Assembly (NCBI GenBank): GCA_936450465.1
Contig: OW388303.1
Location: 4,465,193 to 4,529,192, forward strand
Source of the DNA: Gibbula magus
Lineage: Eukaryota; Mollusca; Gastropoda; Trochida; Trochidae
Direction of reading: 5' to 3'
Length of the DNA: 64,000 nt
A model generated the notes under the pieces. The model was not told the origin of the DNA. It was given only the letters and a program-made list of their open reading frames with translations, and did no database searches. Within the stretch, counting starts at the first letter, position 1. Each line of letters begins with the position of its first letter. A program made the position numbers and the translations under genes. This document shows positions 33,965 to 47,205 of this stretch, piece after piece.

Positions 33965-36900
33965 ACAACTCATCTCTAATATTTTGGAAAACAACTCACA
34001 CACACACATATATATATTCTCTTGAATGACTTGCTTGACAATGACACCAGTATCTACGTCGAAGCGTCGTCTACATAGAATAAAGACGTTGTTTATTCTT
34101 GCAACAGATAATCCGAATTAGTGAGGACGCAAGATGTTCCTAAACATTATTATCATCTTAATCTCTGAAAGCCTGTTCGGCAAAAAATCGCCGAAACTAT
34201 TTTGCAACATGAGAATACCAGTCTTCAGACATACGCTGTCACTCACTGCTCTGTTTTTAGGAGCTACCGTTTTAAAAGTACAATTTGCAAAATACCCTTG
34301 AATCATGAAATAAATGACATCACAATGCTTTCACAAGATCAAATACATGACTCACAATGATAAAACGTCAACAGTCATAAATAAACTCACGGGCAAAAGA
34401 AAGTATAGGTACAACAACGCAAGATATTTTAATCAACGAGTGATTAACACGATTGAAACATAGTTACACCATGTCTCTCAAAGCAAACTAACTTTGTCTG
34501 TACATTTTGAAACGTTATCTGTTCATAATTTTGAAATACACGGCTTATTAAAAATCGTCGTTATAGAAGATCTCCTTAACCAGGCAAGATAGGGTAGTGC
34601 AATATGGCTTTCTGGCTTGTTTTTGTTTTTCCGAAAATACCTTTTGAAATAGCCAGTTCAGCACCCTATGTGTGCTTGAACAGATATAAAGTATTAAGTA
34701 TCATACCCTCATGAATGAAATTGTGTATCTCTCTTAACGAGATATATCCTCATCACAAACATTCAAAACCGAGTTTATCCAGAAGAAATATTTTGTGTTT
34801 GACTCTGTTGAAAAGAAGATATACTTTCTTTTGCCTGCGAGTGTACATCAATGTGTTATAAGTCTAACGACAGCGTTGTGTTCAGGGATGACACTTATCA
34901 GACAAGGAGGGAATCATGATTGTTTTAATTATAAAATATAATAACATCCTTGTGCCCACTGATATCAAACTTGTTCATATTTGATGAGAAGGCACTATTG
35001 TGAGAGTTTGCATACACTAACATCAAAACGATTCAACGTCCACCTTAACAAGCTGATCGAGTTGATAACGTATTGAATAATATCAGGCGATCGGTTTGGT
35101 ACGTTATCAATGACTTATGACCTTTCATTTACGTCATTAAGGATTCCAAGACGATGACACCCGATATCCCGGTCATTCCCCCTGCTCTTCTCTTAGAGAT
35201 GGGGAAATTGAAAAAACATATCCTGCTTATTTCAAATGAAACATCGACAGTAATTTATAAAACTCATAAAACTATTAACACAATTTAGGTGATATATAGA
35301 TGCATTTGGAAATCGAATTCAGCAACACCCTCATTTGTAAACTGAAATGAGTTGCTCTGGAAATATTAGGATAAATTGAATGATTTTATCACCCCATATG
35401 ATATAATTGCTTTTTATGGACAAATTCAGTTGTATAAAAATCAACCACATATTACTGAGTTATTGTCACCCCAAAACGATATTGTCTTTAGAGAGAAACT
35501 ACACTTCAAACTTTAGAATTAATTTATTGTAAACAACATTTGTGATACGTTGACATTCATTCACCAAACATATTTTGTTATGCATGATCATTTAAGCTAG
35601 TCAGATATTAAACTTTCAGTCCTTTTTTAACAATACTTGGGAAACAACCTACATAGAGCCTGTTAATTCAATGTGTTAATTAAACACCTCTTCTCGCTTA
35701 AGATAAGCCAATACTGACCGCATTTTTCCATTAAGACAATGTTATTGAACAGTTTCATGATTTTATTTCTTTGAATGTTCATACTGCTTTAACGAGTGAC
35801 CTTCGTTGAAAAGTCAGTACAGTGTCATCACTTCACTTGAAATAGGACACTTATAACATTATAGCAACAAATATTGACTTAAACCTTATTACCATTATAA
35901 CGGATCTTGGATTTTGACAACAAAATACCAAGCTATTGTAAAAGCCGTTATCCTAAGACGGTAAACGGTTAGTTGAGTGAACTTTCGTTTCACACTGGCA
36001 GTCTGCGACATGATTATTAATCATATATCACCAATTGTTTTCCTGACACATTGTCTTCTGTCTTATCGGAACATCTGTGCTGAAAAAGCTGGCTATCGCC
36101 TTATTGCTTTCCAACAGCATAAACCAAATTCATAGAAATAATTATACTATGTGCGTATCTTTGGCGGTATATCTTACATAACGAACATTACCTAAACTCA
36201 CAAAAACAGTTAGAACAGAAACGGCAATTGTTTTGTAAAGAACTAATCACAATTGTTGTCACATTTCATTCAATAGGATATGATACTTTGATTTTATGTC
36301 TGTCCAAACACGTGCGGTGCTGAACTCGCATTATAAGGAGAGAGTGGACGAAGACATTGAATTCACTAACGGTAACATTTTGCTACAACGAGTTATTGTT
36401 GTGAATAAGTCTCATAATTGATATATTACATTTTATAAGCATCGTGTTATCATTAATCTAACGGAAAACGTTTGCATTTACCGCAACACCTTTTAACTGT
36501 CATTTTATCACAAGCCGCATCATGTTATCGCCACCTTTTTTCGCGGTAAATATGTTACTATGTGTGTTATGTTACAATTACATACAAAACTTAAGTATGT
36601 GATAAATATAAATCACCTTGTATGATGAACTGATTTTCTTCCATCAAGCACTCTTAGATTGATAGACTAAGTGTATTCAAAAACAATTACATGATAGGCC
36701 GTCAAAGTTACACTTATATTGATCGATACACTTAACATCTGGAGAAATGATGTATTCCTATTTCAGTTGTTTGTATCACCGTAGAGTACGATATCACATT
36801 GTTCGTTGGTAAAGTTTCTTTTGCTCGTGAGTTTATTCAAATTAGTCTGGCTTAAAGATAATTTGAATTTCTTACTGAATATGATAACTTGTTGATGTGG

Positions 36901-37510
36901 TTCTCTAGACTTCTAGACTCCAGAATTTCAGTATTTTTTAACATTCCCTTTTGAGCAGCGTTTTTGGAATTCTTTTAACGCCCAATAATAATACTAATGA
37001 TAATGATGCATGTTTTTGACGCGCGGGCTTGTCCTACACGTGTCCGATGCATAACTGTACATACGTACACACTCCGTCCAACGATTGGCTAGTGTGTTGA
37101 TAGAGAAACCAATAACGAGGATGTAATGGGTCTCACAATGATAACAATCTTGTCGCAACATCCTGAAATTCACACAAAAGAAATCAAGAAATAGCTAATT
37201 ATTTCAAACTAGAAGAATATAATAACACGATTATTTGATCTTCCCTAATTCTTTTTACTGTTTTTGTTTACCAAGAAGGTCAAAGTTCATTTATCAAAAA
37301 GGCTTGATGAAATTCTACTGTTACGTATACTGTAAGGAAAGACAAGTAATATTTTGTTCGATTTTTACTGCTTTTACAATAAACGGATGTTTGTTCAATC
37401 ATTACTCAGTTTCCTCTGTGTAGTAACCATGTTAAAATGGTGGGGGTAGAAATCAGTGGGACTTATACTTTTATTACATTTTGGAGCTGTTAATCATAAC
37501 CACATCATGA
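33965..37510. other. Non-genic upstream block of unit A2
   Basis: Nearly identical to 1-3,530. Differences include a 6-bp and a 10-bp stretch kept here and lost in A1. No coding sequence is supported. Confidence 0.7.
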
Positions 37511-37633
37511 ATTGGTATTCCCCAATAGCAAAAATACATTGGTTTGTCCTTATCCAGTAGTATATAAGACCCTATTGTCCAGCAAGAAACAAAGTATAGT
37601 TTTCACTAAAACACCAACCTAACCAACCTCCAA
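37511..37633 (+). promoter_or_regulatory. Core promoter and 5' exon of gene A2
   Basis: ATTGGTATTCCCCAAT at 37,511, TATATAAG at 37,561-37,568 and a GTGAGT donor at 37,634. Relative to A1, nine or so bases are deleted within the 5' exon (after TTCACTAAAAC), which does not affect the splice site. Confidence 0.6.
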
Positions 37634-38030
37634 GTGAGTACCCGCTTTTTAATTTTGTTAACAGTTTCTAAATTTGTTTGCTTCCTTCAAATTTATTTCT
37701 TTTGATCTCATATGTTATGCTTTATGATGTGGTTTTGTTGATTCAAAATTTGAACGCTTCGTGTTACGCTTTTTGTTAAATATATGGTTGGTTGGGGATA
37801 TCACATATCATCATATATCACAGTATAGTATTACATTTAGATTATATTATCCTCATGTTACAGACAAATTTACTGTAATAATAATGAAAATTGTTCTATT
37901 GTCTTATCACAAAGCACTTACTGTAATATTCAAATTAAGTTCATTCTACACTACATTGTCTTGTAACATTTTACAGTTTTATCCTTATTTTCTTCTTCTC
38001 TCTTGTTTTATCCATGTAACATGAAGGTGT

Positions 38031-38460
38031 TGTTGAACTCAGAGTCAAAGTGTCAAAATATGATTATTGTATGAAAGACCCCGGCCCATATGCAGAAGAG
38101 TTACAGTGGTATATCAACATTGTTATATAGTTATATATGTTGAACTCCGATACAAAGTGTCAAACTATGTTTATTGAATGAAAGGCCTCCGGCCCATGTA
38201 CAGAAGAGTTACAGTGGTATTTCAACATTGTTATATATTTAAATATGTTGAACTCAGAGTCAAAGTGTCAAACTATGTTTATTGAATGAAAGGCCTCCGG
38301 CCCATGTACAGAAGAGTTACAGTGGTATTTCAACATTGTTATATATTTAAATATGTTGAACTCAGAGTCAAAGTGTCAAACTATGTTTATTGAATGAAAG
38401 GCCTCCGGCCCATGTACAGAAGAGTTACAGTGGTATTTCAACATTGTTATATATTTAAAT
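38031..38460 (+). repeat. 108-bp tandem repeat in the 5' UTR intron (A2)
   Basis: Four units start at 38,031, 38,138, 38,246 and 38,354, matching the array in A1 unit for unit. The expansion therefore predates the A1/A2 duplication. Confidence 0.9.
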
Positions 38461-38565
38461 ATGTATTATGGGTACACAGTTTGTTCCAAAAGAACGTCTC
38501 ATTTAGCTAATGCATGCTACAGACCACATATAATGATAACACTTGTACTCTCATTTTTAGATACA

Positions 38566-39924
38566 ATGGGATCGTACACAATGAAGATCTGTTTGTGGCT
38601 GTTTGTGCTATTAGCGACATGCAACTCCCTGGAGCTCTACCCTTGTGGTCCTTCTGCTCGGTGTGACCACTCAACTGGAGGTCAACTCACATACCAGACC
38701 ACATCTCAATCATCAAGCTCAACTGGATCTCAACACACAGACTCAATCTTACTTACCACCCTCAGACCTCCACTTTGCAGTTGTGATGTCAGCAACAAAA
38801 TAAATCTAACTTTAAACAAAGCTGAAGAAAAATTCCTCACCGTTTCGGTAGGTGTCCTCTTCACCCACATTACACGTAGAAAACTGTTGGAAATTGGGAA
38901 TCAAGAGACGATTAAAGCATACATAATTGATAAGTTTGCAAATTGCTAAAGAAACTTTTTCCCCCCTTAAAACTCATACATCACTTTGAAAAGAAATTTC
39001 AAGCATCACGTAATTGAAAAAACAACAGGGGATGTGTTTCCTCACACATCGATATGATCGTTGTTTATGATATTACGCCATCGCAAATATAGTCAATATT
39101 TCGCATCTGTAACTATGTAAGAAGAATTAACAAATTCTCGTGTGTCCTTCATCTACAGAAAGGGACCGTTGGCTAAGAGATTTTTCTATATTTTTAGCAT
39201 CTCTTTTTACAAACTCAATCAGGTCATTAATATATCACTATTACTCTCTTCCGTAGACGAAAATCTCCAGCAACAATATGAAACGTTTTCTGACTACGTA
39301 CCATTATGACAACCTGCCATTTGAAAGAGTAAGTACAAAACATTTTTGTCATGCTTATAATTTTCTCATCATACTCCAAACTGTTGTAATTAAAAAACAT
39401 ATTTTTTTGTAAGTAGTGTGATTAGAAATTAGAGGTATTTGATAATAATATAAGTTATATTTTATAATAATTTTACTGATTTCAATCCAAAGGATTCAAT
39501 AGATACCTGTTCAAGTAAACAGGGAAATACCTACCATCTTATTCAGCCCATGTGGTTTACATATTAATGTTATCTTCTTGAAACTATTGGGACCTAAAAC
39601 AAAAACTTTACGTTTTAGAGTGGTGATCGTTCTCCGCGGAACACTATCAAAGACCTTTATGCATTGAAACAAACCTTGGACAGGATTTTCCCAGGCAGTG
39701 AGACTGACTTGAGCTCCGCCCTTAAGGATCTGATGTGCAGTATAAAGAGACACGCGGATGTACCAGTGCCGATCACAGTTGGGTGTCCTGTAGTGATCGA
39801 TGATGACTTCTCAACACGGGAAAAATTTGTAGAGCGATATAGGAACTACGTCGTGGTGAAAGACGTAATATCCTACCTGCAAAGTCTACCGGAAACATGT
39901 ACTTACTCAAAATGTTCATCCTAA
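38566..39924 (+). CDS. Secreted helical cytokine-like protein, copy A2 (three coding exons)
   Basis: Coding exons are 38,566-38,847, 39,257-39,328 and 39,619-39,924, phase 0, GT-AG, with a strong TCATTTTTAG acceptor before the ATG. It encodes 219 residues colinear with copy A1, with the signal peptide, linker, NLT sequon and eight mature Cys all kept. Compared with A1 it has about fourteen amino-acid changes, including Y to N in the middle exon, W124R, R163H, G165D, a DE to EK pair in helix D (186-187), and three C-terminal changes. Only two silent differences are seen. Immediate neighbours are the intronic 108-bp array and the 113-unit 60-bp array. Function is inferred as for A1. Confidence 0.8.
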
Positions 39925-39984
39925 TAATATTCCTTTTCCAGACGGAGAAGAATTCATTCTTTTGAAAAATGACAACGAATCGTG

Positions 39985-40085
39985 AATCGTTCTCTCCCCA
40001 CAGAGGTCAGTCAAGTCACTGTCCTCCATTGTATTAAACGTGAGTAGAACTGACTTGAGTGACATCTGTGGTAGGAAAATGGTCC
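39985..40085. repeat. Short inverted repeat after gene A2
   Basis: Counterpart of 6,041-6,135, with arms CTCTCCCCACAGAGGTCAGT and the imperfect complement ending CATCTGTGG. Confidence 0.7.
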
Positions 40086-40428
40086 CAATCATATATAATA
40101 CCATAAAACATAACCAAATCATATTGGCTTATGATAACTTTTGTGTAAGGAATTCCCAAATCCGGCAGTGACTATTGGTGTGACGATCGTGTATTCCGTG
40201 TTCGACGTTTCCAAAGTCATCTATTTTTGTTCCATGCTGTTAAGTAATCATTCCTTTCCTAAAGCGACCAAACTGCAAAAGAACAGAAACTGACCTAAAT
40301 GTCATTCTTTGACTGACAAGAAACCCCATAAATGTGGAATTTCAGTATCTGATGACCGTGGACCTACGCATTACAGTAGACTGCATGTGTTGTGTATTTA
40401 CGATCCACGGGGCTCGGATACACCTCAT

Positions 40429-43400
40429 GTCCTCCCTGTATCAGTGGCATTGTGTACACATGTGATACATGTAGGAGAAGCGATTCATGTCCTCCCTGTA
40501 TCAGGGGCATTGTGTAAACACGTGATACATGTAGGAGAAGCGACTCATGTCCTCCCTGTATTAGGGGCATTGTGTACACATGTGATACATGTAGGAGAAG
40601 CGACTCATGTCCTCCCTATATCAGGGGCATTTTGTAAACACGTGATACATGTAGGAGAAGCGACTCATGTCCTCCCTGTATCAGGGGCATTGTGTACACA
40701 TGTGATACATGTAGGAGAAGCGACTCATGTCCTCCCTGTATTAGGGGCATTGTGTAAACACGTGATACATGTAGGAGAAGCGACTCATGTCCTCCCTGTA
40801 TCAGGGGCATTGTGTACACATGTGATACATGTAGGAGAAGCGATTCATGTCCTACCTGTATCAGGGACATTGTGTAAACATGTGATAAATGTAGGAGAAG
40901 CGACTCATGTCCTCCCTGTATCAGGGGCATTGTGTACACATGTGATACATGTAGGAGAAGCGACTCATGTCCTCCCTGTATCAGGGGCATTGTGTACACA
41001 TGTGATACATGTAGGAGAAGCGACTCATGTCCTCCCTATATCAGGGGCATTGTGTAAACACGTGATACATGTAGGAGAAGCGACTCATGTCCTCCCTGTA
41101 TTAGGGGCATTGTGTACAAACGTGATACATGTAGGAGAAGCGACTCATGTCCTCCCTATATCAGGGGCATTGTGTAAACACGTGATACATGCAGGAGAAG
41201 CGACTCATGTCCTCCCTGTATCAGGGGCATTGTGTAAACATGTGATACATGTAGGAGAAGCGACTCATGTCCTCCCTGTATCAGGGACATTGTGTAAACA
41301 CGTGATACATGTAGGAGAAGCGACTCATGTCCTCCCTGTATCAGGGACATTGTGTAAACACGTGATACATGTAGGAGAAGCGACTCATGTCCTCCCTGTA
41401 TTAGGGGCATTGTGTACACATGTGATACATGTAGGAGAAGCGACTCATGTCCTCCCTATATCAGGGGCATTGTGTAAACACGTGATACATGTAGGAGAAG
41501 CGACTCATGTCCTCCCTGTATTAGGGGCATTGTGTACACATGTGATACATGTAGGAGAAGCGACTCATGTCCTCCCTGTATTAGGGGCATTGTGTAAACA
41601 CGTGATACATGTAGGAGAAGCGACTCATGTCCTCCCTGTATCAGGGGCATTGTGTACACATGTGATACATGTAGGAGAAGCGACTCATGTCCTACCTGTA
41701 TCAGGGACATTGTGTAAACATGTGATACATGTAGGAGAAGCGACTCATGTCCTCCCTGTATCAGGGGCATTGTGTACACATGTGATACATGCAGGAGAAG
41801 CGACTCATGTCCTCCCTGTATCAGGGGCATTGTGTACACATGTGATACATGTAGGAGAAGCGACTCATGTCCTCCCTATATCAGGGGCATTGTGTAAACA
41901 CGTGATACATGTAGGAGAAGCGACTCATGTCCTCCCTGTATTAGGGGCATTGTGTACACATATGATACATGTAGGAGAAGCGACTCATGTCCTCCCTGTA
42001 TCAGGGACATTGTGTAAACACGTGATGCATGCAGGAGAAGCGACTCATGTCCTCCCTGTATCAGGGGCATTGTGTAAACATGTGATACATGTAGGAGAAG
42101 CGATTCATGTCCTCCCTGTATCAGGGACATTGTGTAAACACGTGATACATGTAGGAGAAGCGACTCATGTCCTCCCTGTATCAGGGACATTGTGTAAACA
42201 CGTGATACATGTAGGAGAAGCGACTCATGTCCTCCCTGTATCAGGGGCATTGTGTAAACACGTGATACATGTAGGAGAAGCGACTCATGTCCTCCCTGTA
42301 TCAGGGACATTGTGTAAACACGTGATACATGTAGGAGAAGCGATTCATGTCCTCCCTGTATCAGGGACATTGTGTAAACACGTGATACATGTAGGAGAAG
42401 CGACTCATGTCCTCCCTGTATCAGGGACATTGTGTAAACACGTGATACATGTAGGAGAAGCGACTCATGTCCTCCCTGTATCAGGGGCATTGTGTAAACA
42501 CGTGATACATGTAGGAGAAGCGACTCATGTCCTCCCTGTATCAGGGACATTGTGTAAACACGTGATACATGTAGGAGAAGCGACTCTTGTCCTCCCTGTA
42601 TTAGGGGCATTGTGTACACATGTGATACATGTAGGAGAAGCGACTCATGTCCTCCCTATATCAGGGGCATTGTGTAAACACGTGATACATGTAGGAGAAG
42701 CGACTCATGTCCTCCCTGTATTAGGGGCATTGTGTACACATGTGATACATGTAGGAGAAGCGACTCATGTCCTCCCTGTATCAGGGGCATTGTGTACACA
42801 TGTGATACATGTAGGAGAAGCGACTCATGTCCTCCCTGTATTAGGGGCATTGTGTAAACACGTGATACATGTAGGAGAAGCGACTCATGTCCTCCCTGTA
42901 TTAGGGGCATTGTGTACACATGTGATACATGTAGGAGAAGCGACTCATGTCCTCCCTGTATCAGGGGCATTGTGTACACATGTGATACATGTAGGAGAAG
43001 CGACTCATGTCCTACCTGTATCAGGGACATTGTGTAAACATGTGATACATGTAGGAGAAGCGACTCATGTCCTCCCTGTATCAGGGGCATTGTGTACACA
43101 TGTGATACATGCAGGAGAAGCGACTCATGTCCTCCCTGTATCAGGGGCATTGTGTACACATGTGATACATGTAGGAGAAGCGACTCATGTCCTCCCTATA
43201 TCAGGGGCATTGTGTAAACACGTGATACATGTAGGAGAAGCGACTCATGTCCTCCCTGTATTAGGGGCATTGTGTACACACGTGATACATGTAGGAGAAG
43301 CGACTCATGTCCTCCCTATATCAGGGGCATTGTGTAAACACGTGATACATGCAGGAGAAGCGACTCATGTCCTCCCTGTATCAGGGGCATTGTGTAAACA

Positions 43401-46400
43401 TGTGATACATGTAGGAGAAGCGACTCATGTCCTCCCTGTATCAGGGACATTGTGTAAACACGTGATACATGTAGGAGAAGCGACTCATGTCCTCCCTGTA
43501 TCAGGGGCATTGTGTAAACACGTGATACATGTAGGAGAAGCGACTCATGTCCTCCCTGTATCAGGGACATTGTGTAAACACGTGATACATGTAGGAGAAG
43601 CGACTCATGTCCTCCCTGTATCAGGGGCATTGTGTAAACACGTGATACATGTAGGAGAAGCGACTCATGTCCTCCCTGTATCAGGGGCATTGTGTAAACA
43701 CGTGATACATGTAGGAGAAGCGACTCATGTCCTCCCTGTATTAGGGGCATTGTGTACACACGTGATACATGTAGGAGAAGCGACTCATGTCCTCCCTATA
43801 TCAGGGGCATTGTGTAAACACGTGATACATGCAGGAGAAGCGACTCATGTCCTCCCTGTATCAGGGGCATTGTGTAAACACGTGATACATGTAGGAGAAG
43901 CGATTCATGTTCTCCCTGTATCAGGGACATTGTGTAAACACGTGATACATGTAGGAGAAGCGACTCATGTCCTCCCTGTATCAGGGGCATTGTGTAAACA
44001 CGTGATACATGTAGGAGAAGCGACTCATGTCCTACCTGTATCAGGGACATTGTGTAAACATGTGATACATGTAGGAGAAGCGACTCATGTCCTCCCTGTA
44101 TCAGGGGCATTGTGTACACATGTGATACATGCAGGAGAAGCGACTCATGTCCTCCCTGTATCAGGGGCATTGTGTACACATGTGATACATGTAGGAGAAG
44201 CGACTCATGTCCTCCCTATATCAGGGGCATTGTGTAAACACGTGATACATGTAGGAGAAGCGACTCATGTCCTCCCTGTATTAGGGGCATTGTGTACACA
44301 TATGATACATGTAGGAGAAGCGACTCATGTCCTCCCTGTATCAGGGACATTGTGTAAACACGTGATGCATGCAGGAGAAGCGACTCATGTCCTCCCTGTA
44401 TCAGGGACATTGTGTAAACACGTGATACATGTAGGAGAAGCGACTCTTGTCCTCCCTGTATTAGGGGCATTGTGTACACATGTGATACATGTAGGAGAAG
44501 CGACTCATGTCCTCCCTATATCAGGGGCATTGTGTAAACACGTGATACATGTAGGAGAAGCGACTCATGTCCTCCCTGTATTAGGGGCATTGTGTACACA
44601 TGTGATACATGTAGGAGAAGCGACTCATGTCCTCCCTGTATCAGGGGCATTGTGTACACATGTGATACATGTAGGAGAAGCGACTCATGTCCTCCCTGTA
44701 TTAGGGGCATTGTGTAAACACGTGATACATGTAGGAGAAGCGACTCATGTCCTCCCTGTATTAGGGGCATTGTGTACACATGTGATACATGTAGGAGAAG
44801 CGACTCATGTCCTCCCTGTATCAGGGGCATTGTGTACACATGTGATACATGTAGGAGAAGCGACTCATGTCCTCCCTGTATTAGGGGCATTGTGTAAACA
44901 CGTGATACATGTATTAGAAGCGACTCATGTCCTCCCTGTATTAGGGGCATTGTGTACACATGTGATACATGTAGGAGAAGCGACTCATGTCCTCCCTGTA
45001 TCAGGGGCATTGTGTACACATGTGATACATGTAGGAGAAGCGACTCATGTCCTACCTGTATCAGGGACATTGTGTAAACATGTGATACATGTAGGAGAAG
45101 CGACTCATGTCCTCCCTGTATCAGGGGCATTGTGTACACATGTGATACATGCAGGAGAAGCGACTCATGTCCTCCCTGTATCAGGGGCATTGTGTACACA
45201 TGTGATACATGTAGGAGAAGCGACTCATGTCCTCCCTATATCAGGGGCATTGTGTAAACACGTGATACATGTAGGAGAAGCGACTCATGTCCTCCCTGTA
45301 GTAGGGGCATTGTGTACACACGTGATACATGTAGGAGAAGCGACTCATGTCCTCCCTATATCAGGGGCATTGTGTACACATGTGATACATGTAGGAGAAG
45401 CGACTCATGTCCTCCCTGTATCAGGGACATTGTGTAAACACGTGATACATGTAGGAGAAGCGACTCATGTCCTCCCTGTATCAGGGGCATTGTGTAAACA
45501 CGTGATACATGTAGGAGAAGCGACTCATGTCCTCCCTGTATCAGGGGCATTGTGTAAACACGTGATACATGTAGGAGAAGCGACTCATGTCCTCCCTGTA
45601 TCAGGGGCATTGTGTACACATGTGATACATGTAGGAGAAGCGACTCATGTCCTCCCTGTATCAGGGGCATTGTGTAAACACGTGATACATGTAGGAGAAG
45701 CGACTCATGTCCTCCCTGTATTAGGGGCATTGTGTACACACGTGATACATGTAGGAGAAGCGACTCATGTCCTCCCTGTATCAGGGGCATTGTGTACACA
45801 TGTGATACATGTAGGAGAAGCGACTCATGTCCTCCCTGTATTAGGGGCATTGTGTAAACACGTGATACATGTAGGAGAAGCGACTCATGTCCTCCCTGTA
45901 TCAGGGGCATTGTGTACACATGTGATACATGTAGGAGAAGCGACTCATGTCCTACCTGTATCAGGGGCATTGTGTAAACACGTGATACATGTAGGAGAAG
46001 CGACTCATGTCCTCCCTGTATCAGGGGCATTGTGTAAACATGTGATACATGTAGGAGAAGCGACTCATGTCCTCCCTGTATCAGGGGCATTGTGTAAACA
46101 CGTGATACATGTAGGAGAAGCGACTCATGTAATCCCTATATCAGGGGCATTGTGTACACATGTGATACATGTAGGAGAAGCGACTCATGTCCTACCTGTA
46201 TCAGGGACATTGTGTAAACATGTGATACATGTAGGAGAAGCGACTCATGTCCTCCCTGTATCAGGGGCATTGTGTACACATGTGATACATGCAGGAGAAG
46301 CGACTCATGTCCTCCCTGTATCAGGGGCATTGTGTACACATGTGATACATGTAGGAGAAGCGACTCATGTCCTCCCTATATCAGGGGCATTGTGTAAACA

Positions 46401-47205
46401 CGTGATACATGTAGGAGAAGCGACTCATGTCCTCCCTGTATTAGGGGCATTGTGTACACACGTGATACATGTAGGAGAAGCGACTCATGTCCTCCCTATA
46501 TCAGGGGCATTGTGTAAACACGTGATACATGCAGGAGAAGCGACTCATGTCCTCCCTGTATCAGGGGCATTGTGTAAACATGTGATACATGTAGGAGAAG
46601 CGACTCATGTCCTCCCTGTATCAGGGACATTGTGTAAACACGTGATACATGTAGGAGAAGCGACTCATGTCCTCCCTGTATCAGGGGCATTATGTAAACA
46701 CGTGATACATGTAGGAGAAGCGACTCATGTCCTCCCTGTATCAGGGACATTGTGTAAACACGTGATACATGTAGGAGAAGCGACTCATGTCCTCCCTGTA
46801 TCAGGGGCATTGTGTAAACACGTGATACATGTAGGAGAAGCGACTCATGTCCTCCCTGTATCAGGGGCATTGTGTAAACACGTGATACATGTAGGAGAAG
46901 CGACTCATGTCCTCCCTGTATCAGGGGCATTGTGTACACATGTGATACATGTAGGAGAAGCGACTCATGTCCTCCCTGTATCAGGGGCATTGTGTAAACA
47001 CGTGATACATGTAGGAGAAGCGACTCATGTCCTCCCTGTATTAGGGGCATTGTGTACACATGTGATACATGTAGGAGAAGCGACTCATGTCCTCCCTATA
47101 TCAGGGGCATTGTGTAAACATGTGATACATGTAGGAGAAGCGACTCATGTCCTCCCTGTATCAGGGGCATTGTGTAAACACGTGATACATGTAGGAGAAG
47201 CAACT
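40429..47205 (+). repeat. 60-bp minisatellite, 113 units (A2)
   Basis: This is the largest array of the 60-bp family, with no unit of aberrant length. Two main haplotype units alternate: AAACACGTG and ACACATGTG forms. Rarer variants are TTAGGGGC, GGGACATT, CCTACCTG, GCAGGAGAAG and GACTCTTGTC. Rare-variant pairs recur in the same order at fixed distances (41,941-42,060 and 44,281-44,400), showing internal block duplication. The plus-strand frame is open throughout but has no ATG near its start, and the leader has an in-frame TGA at 40,291 (ACTGACC where other copies have ACGGACC). Confidence 0.95.
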
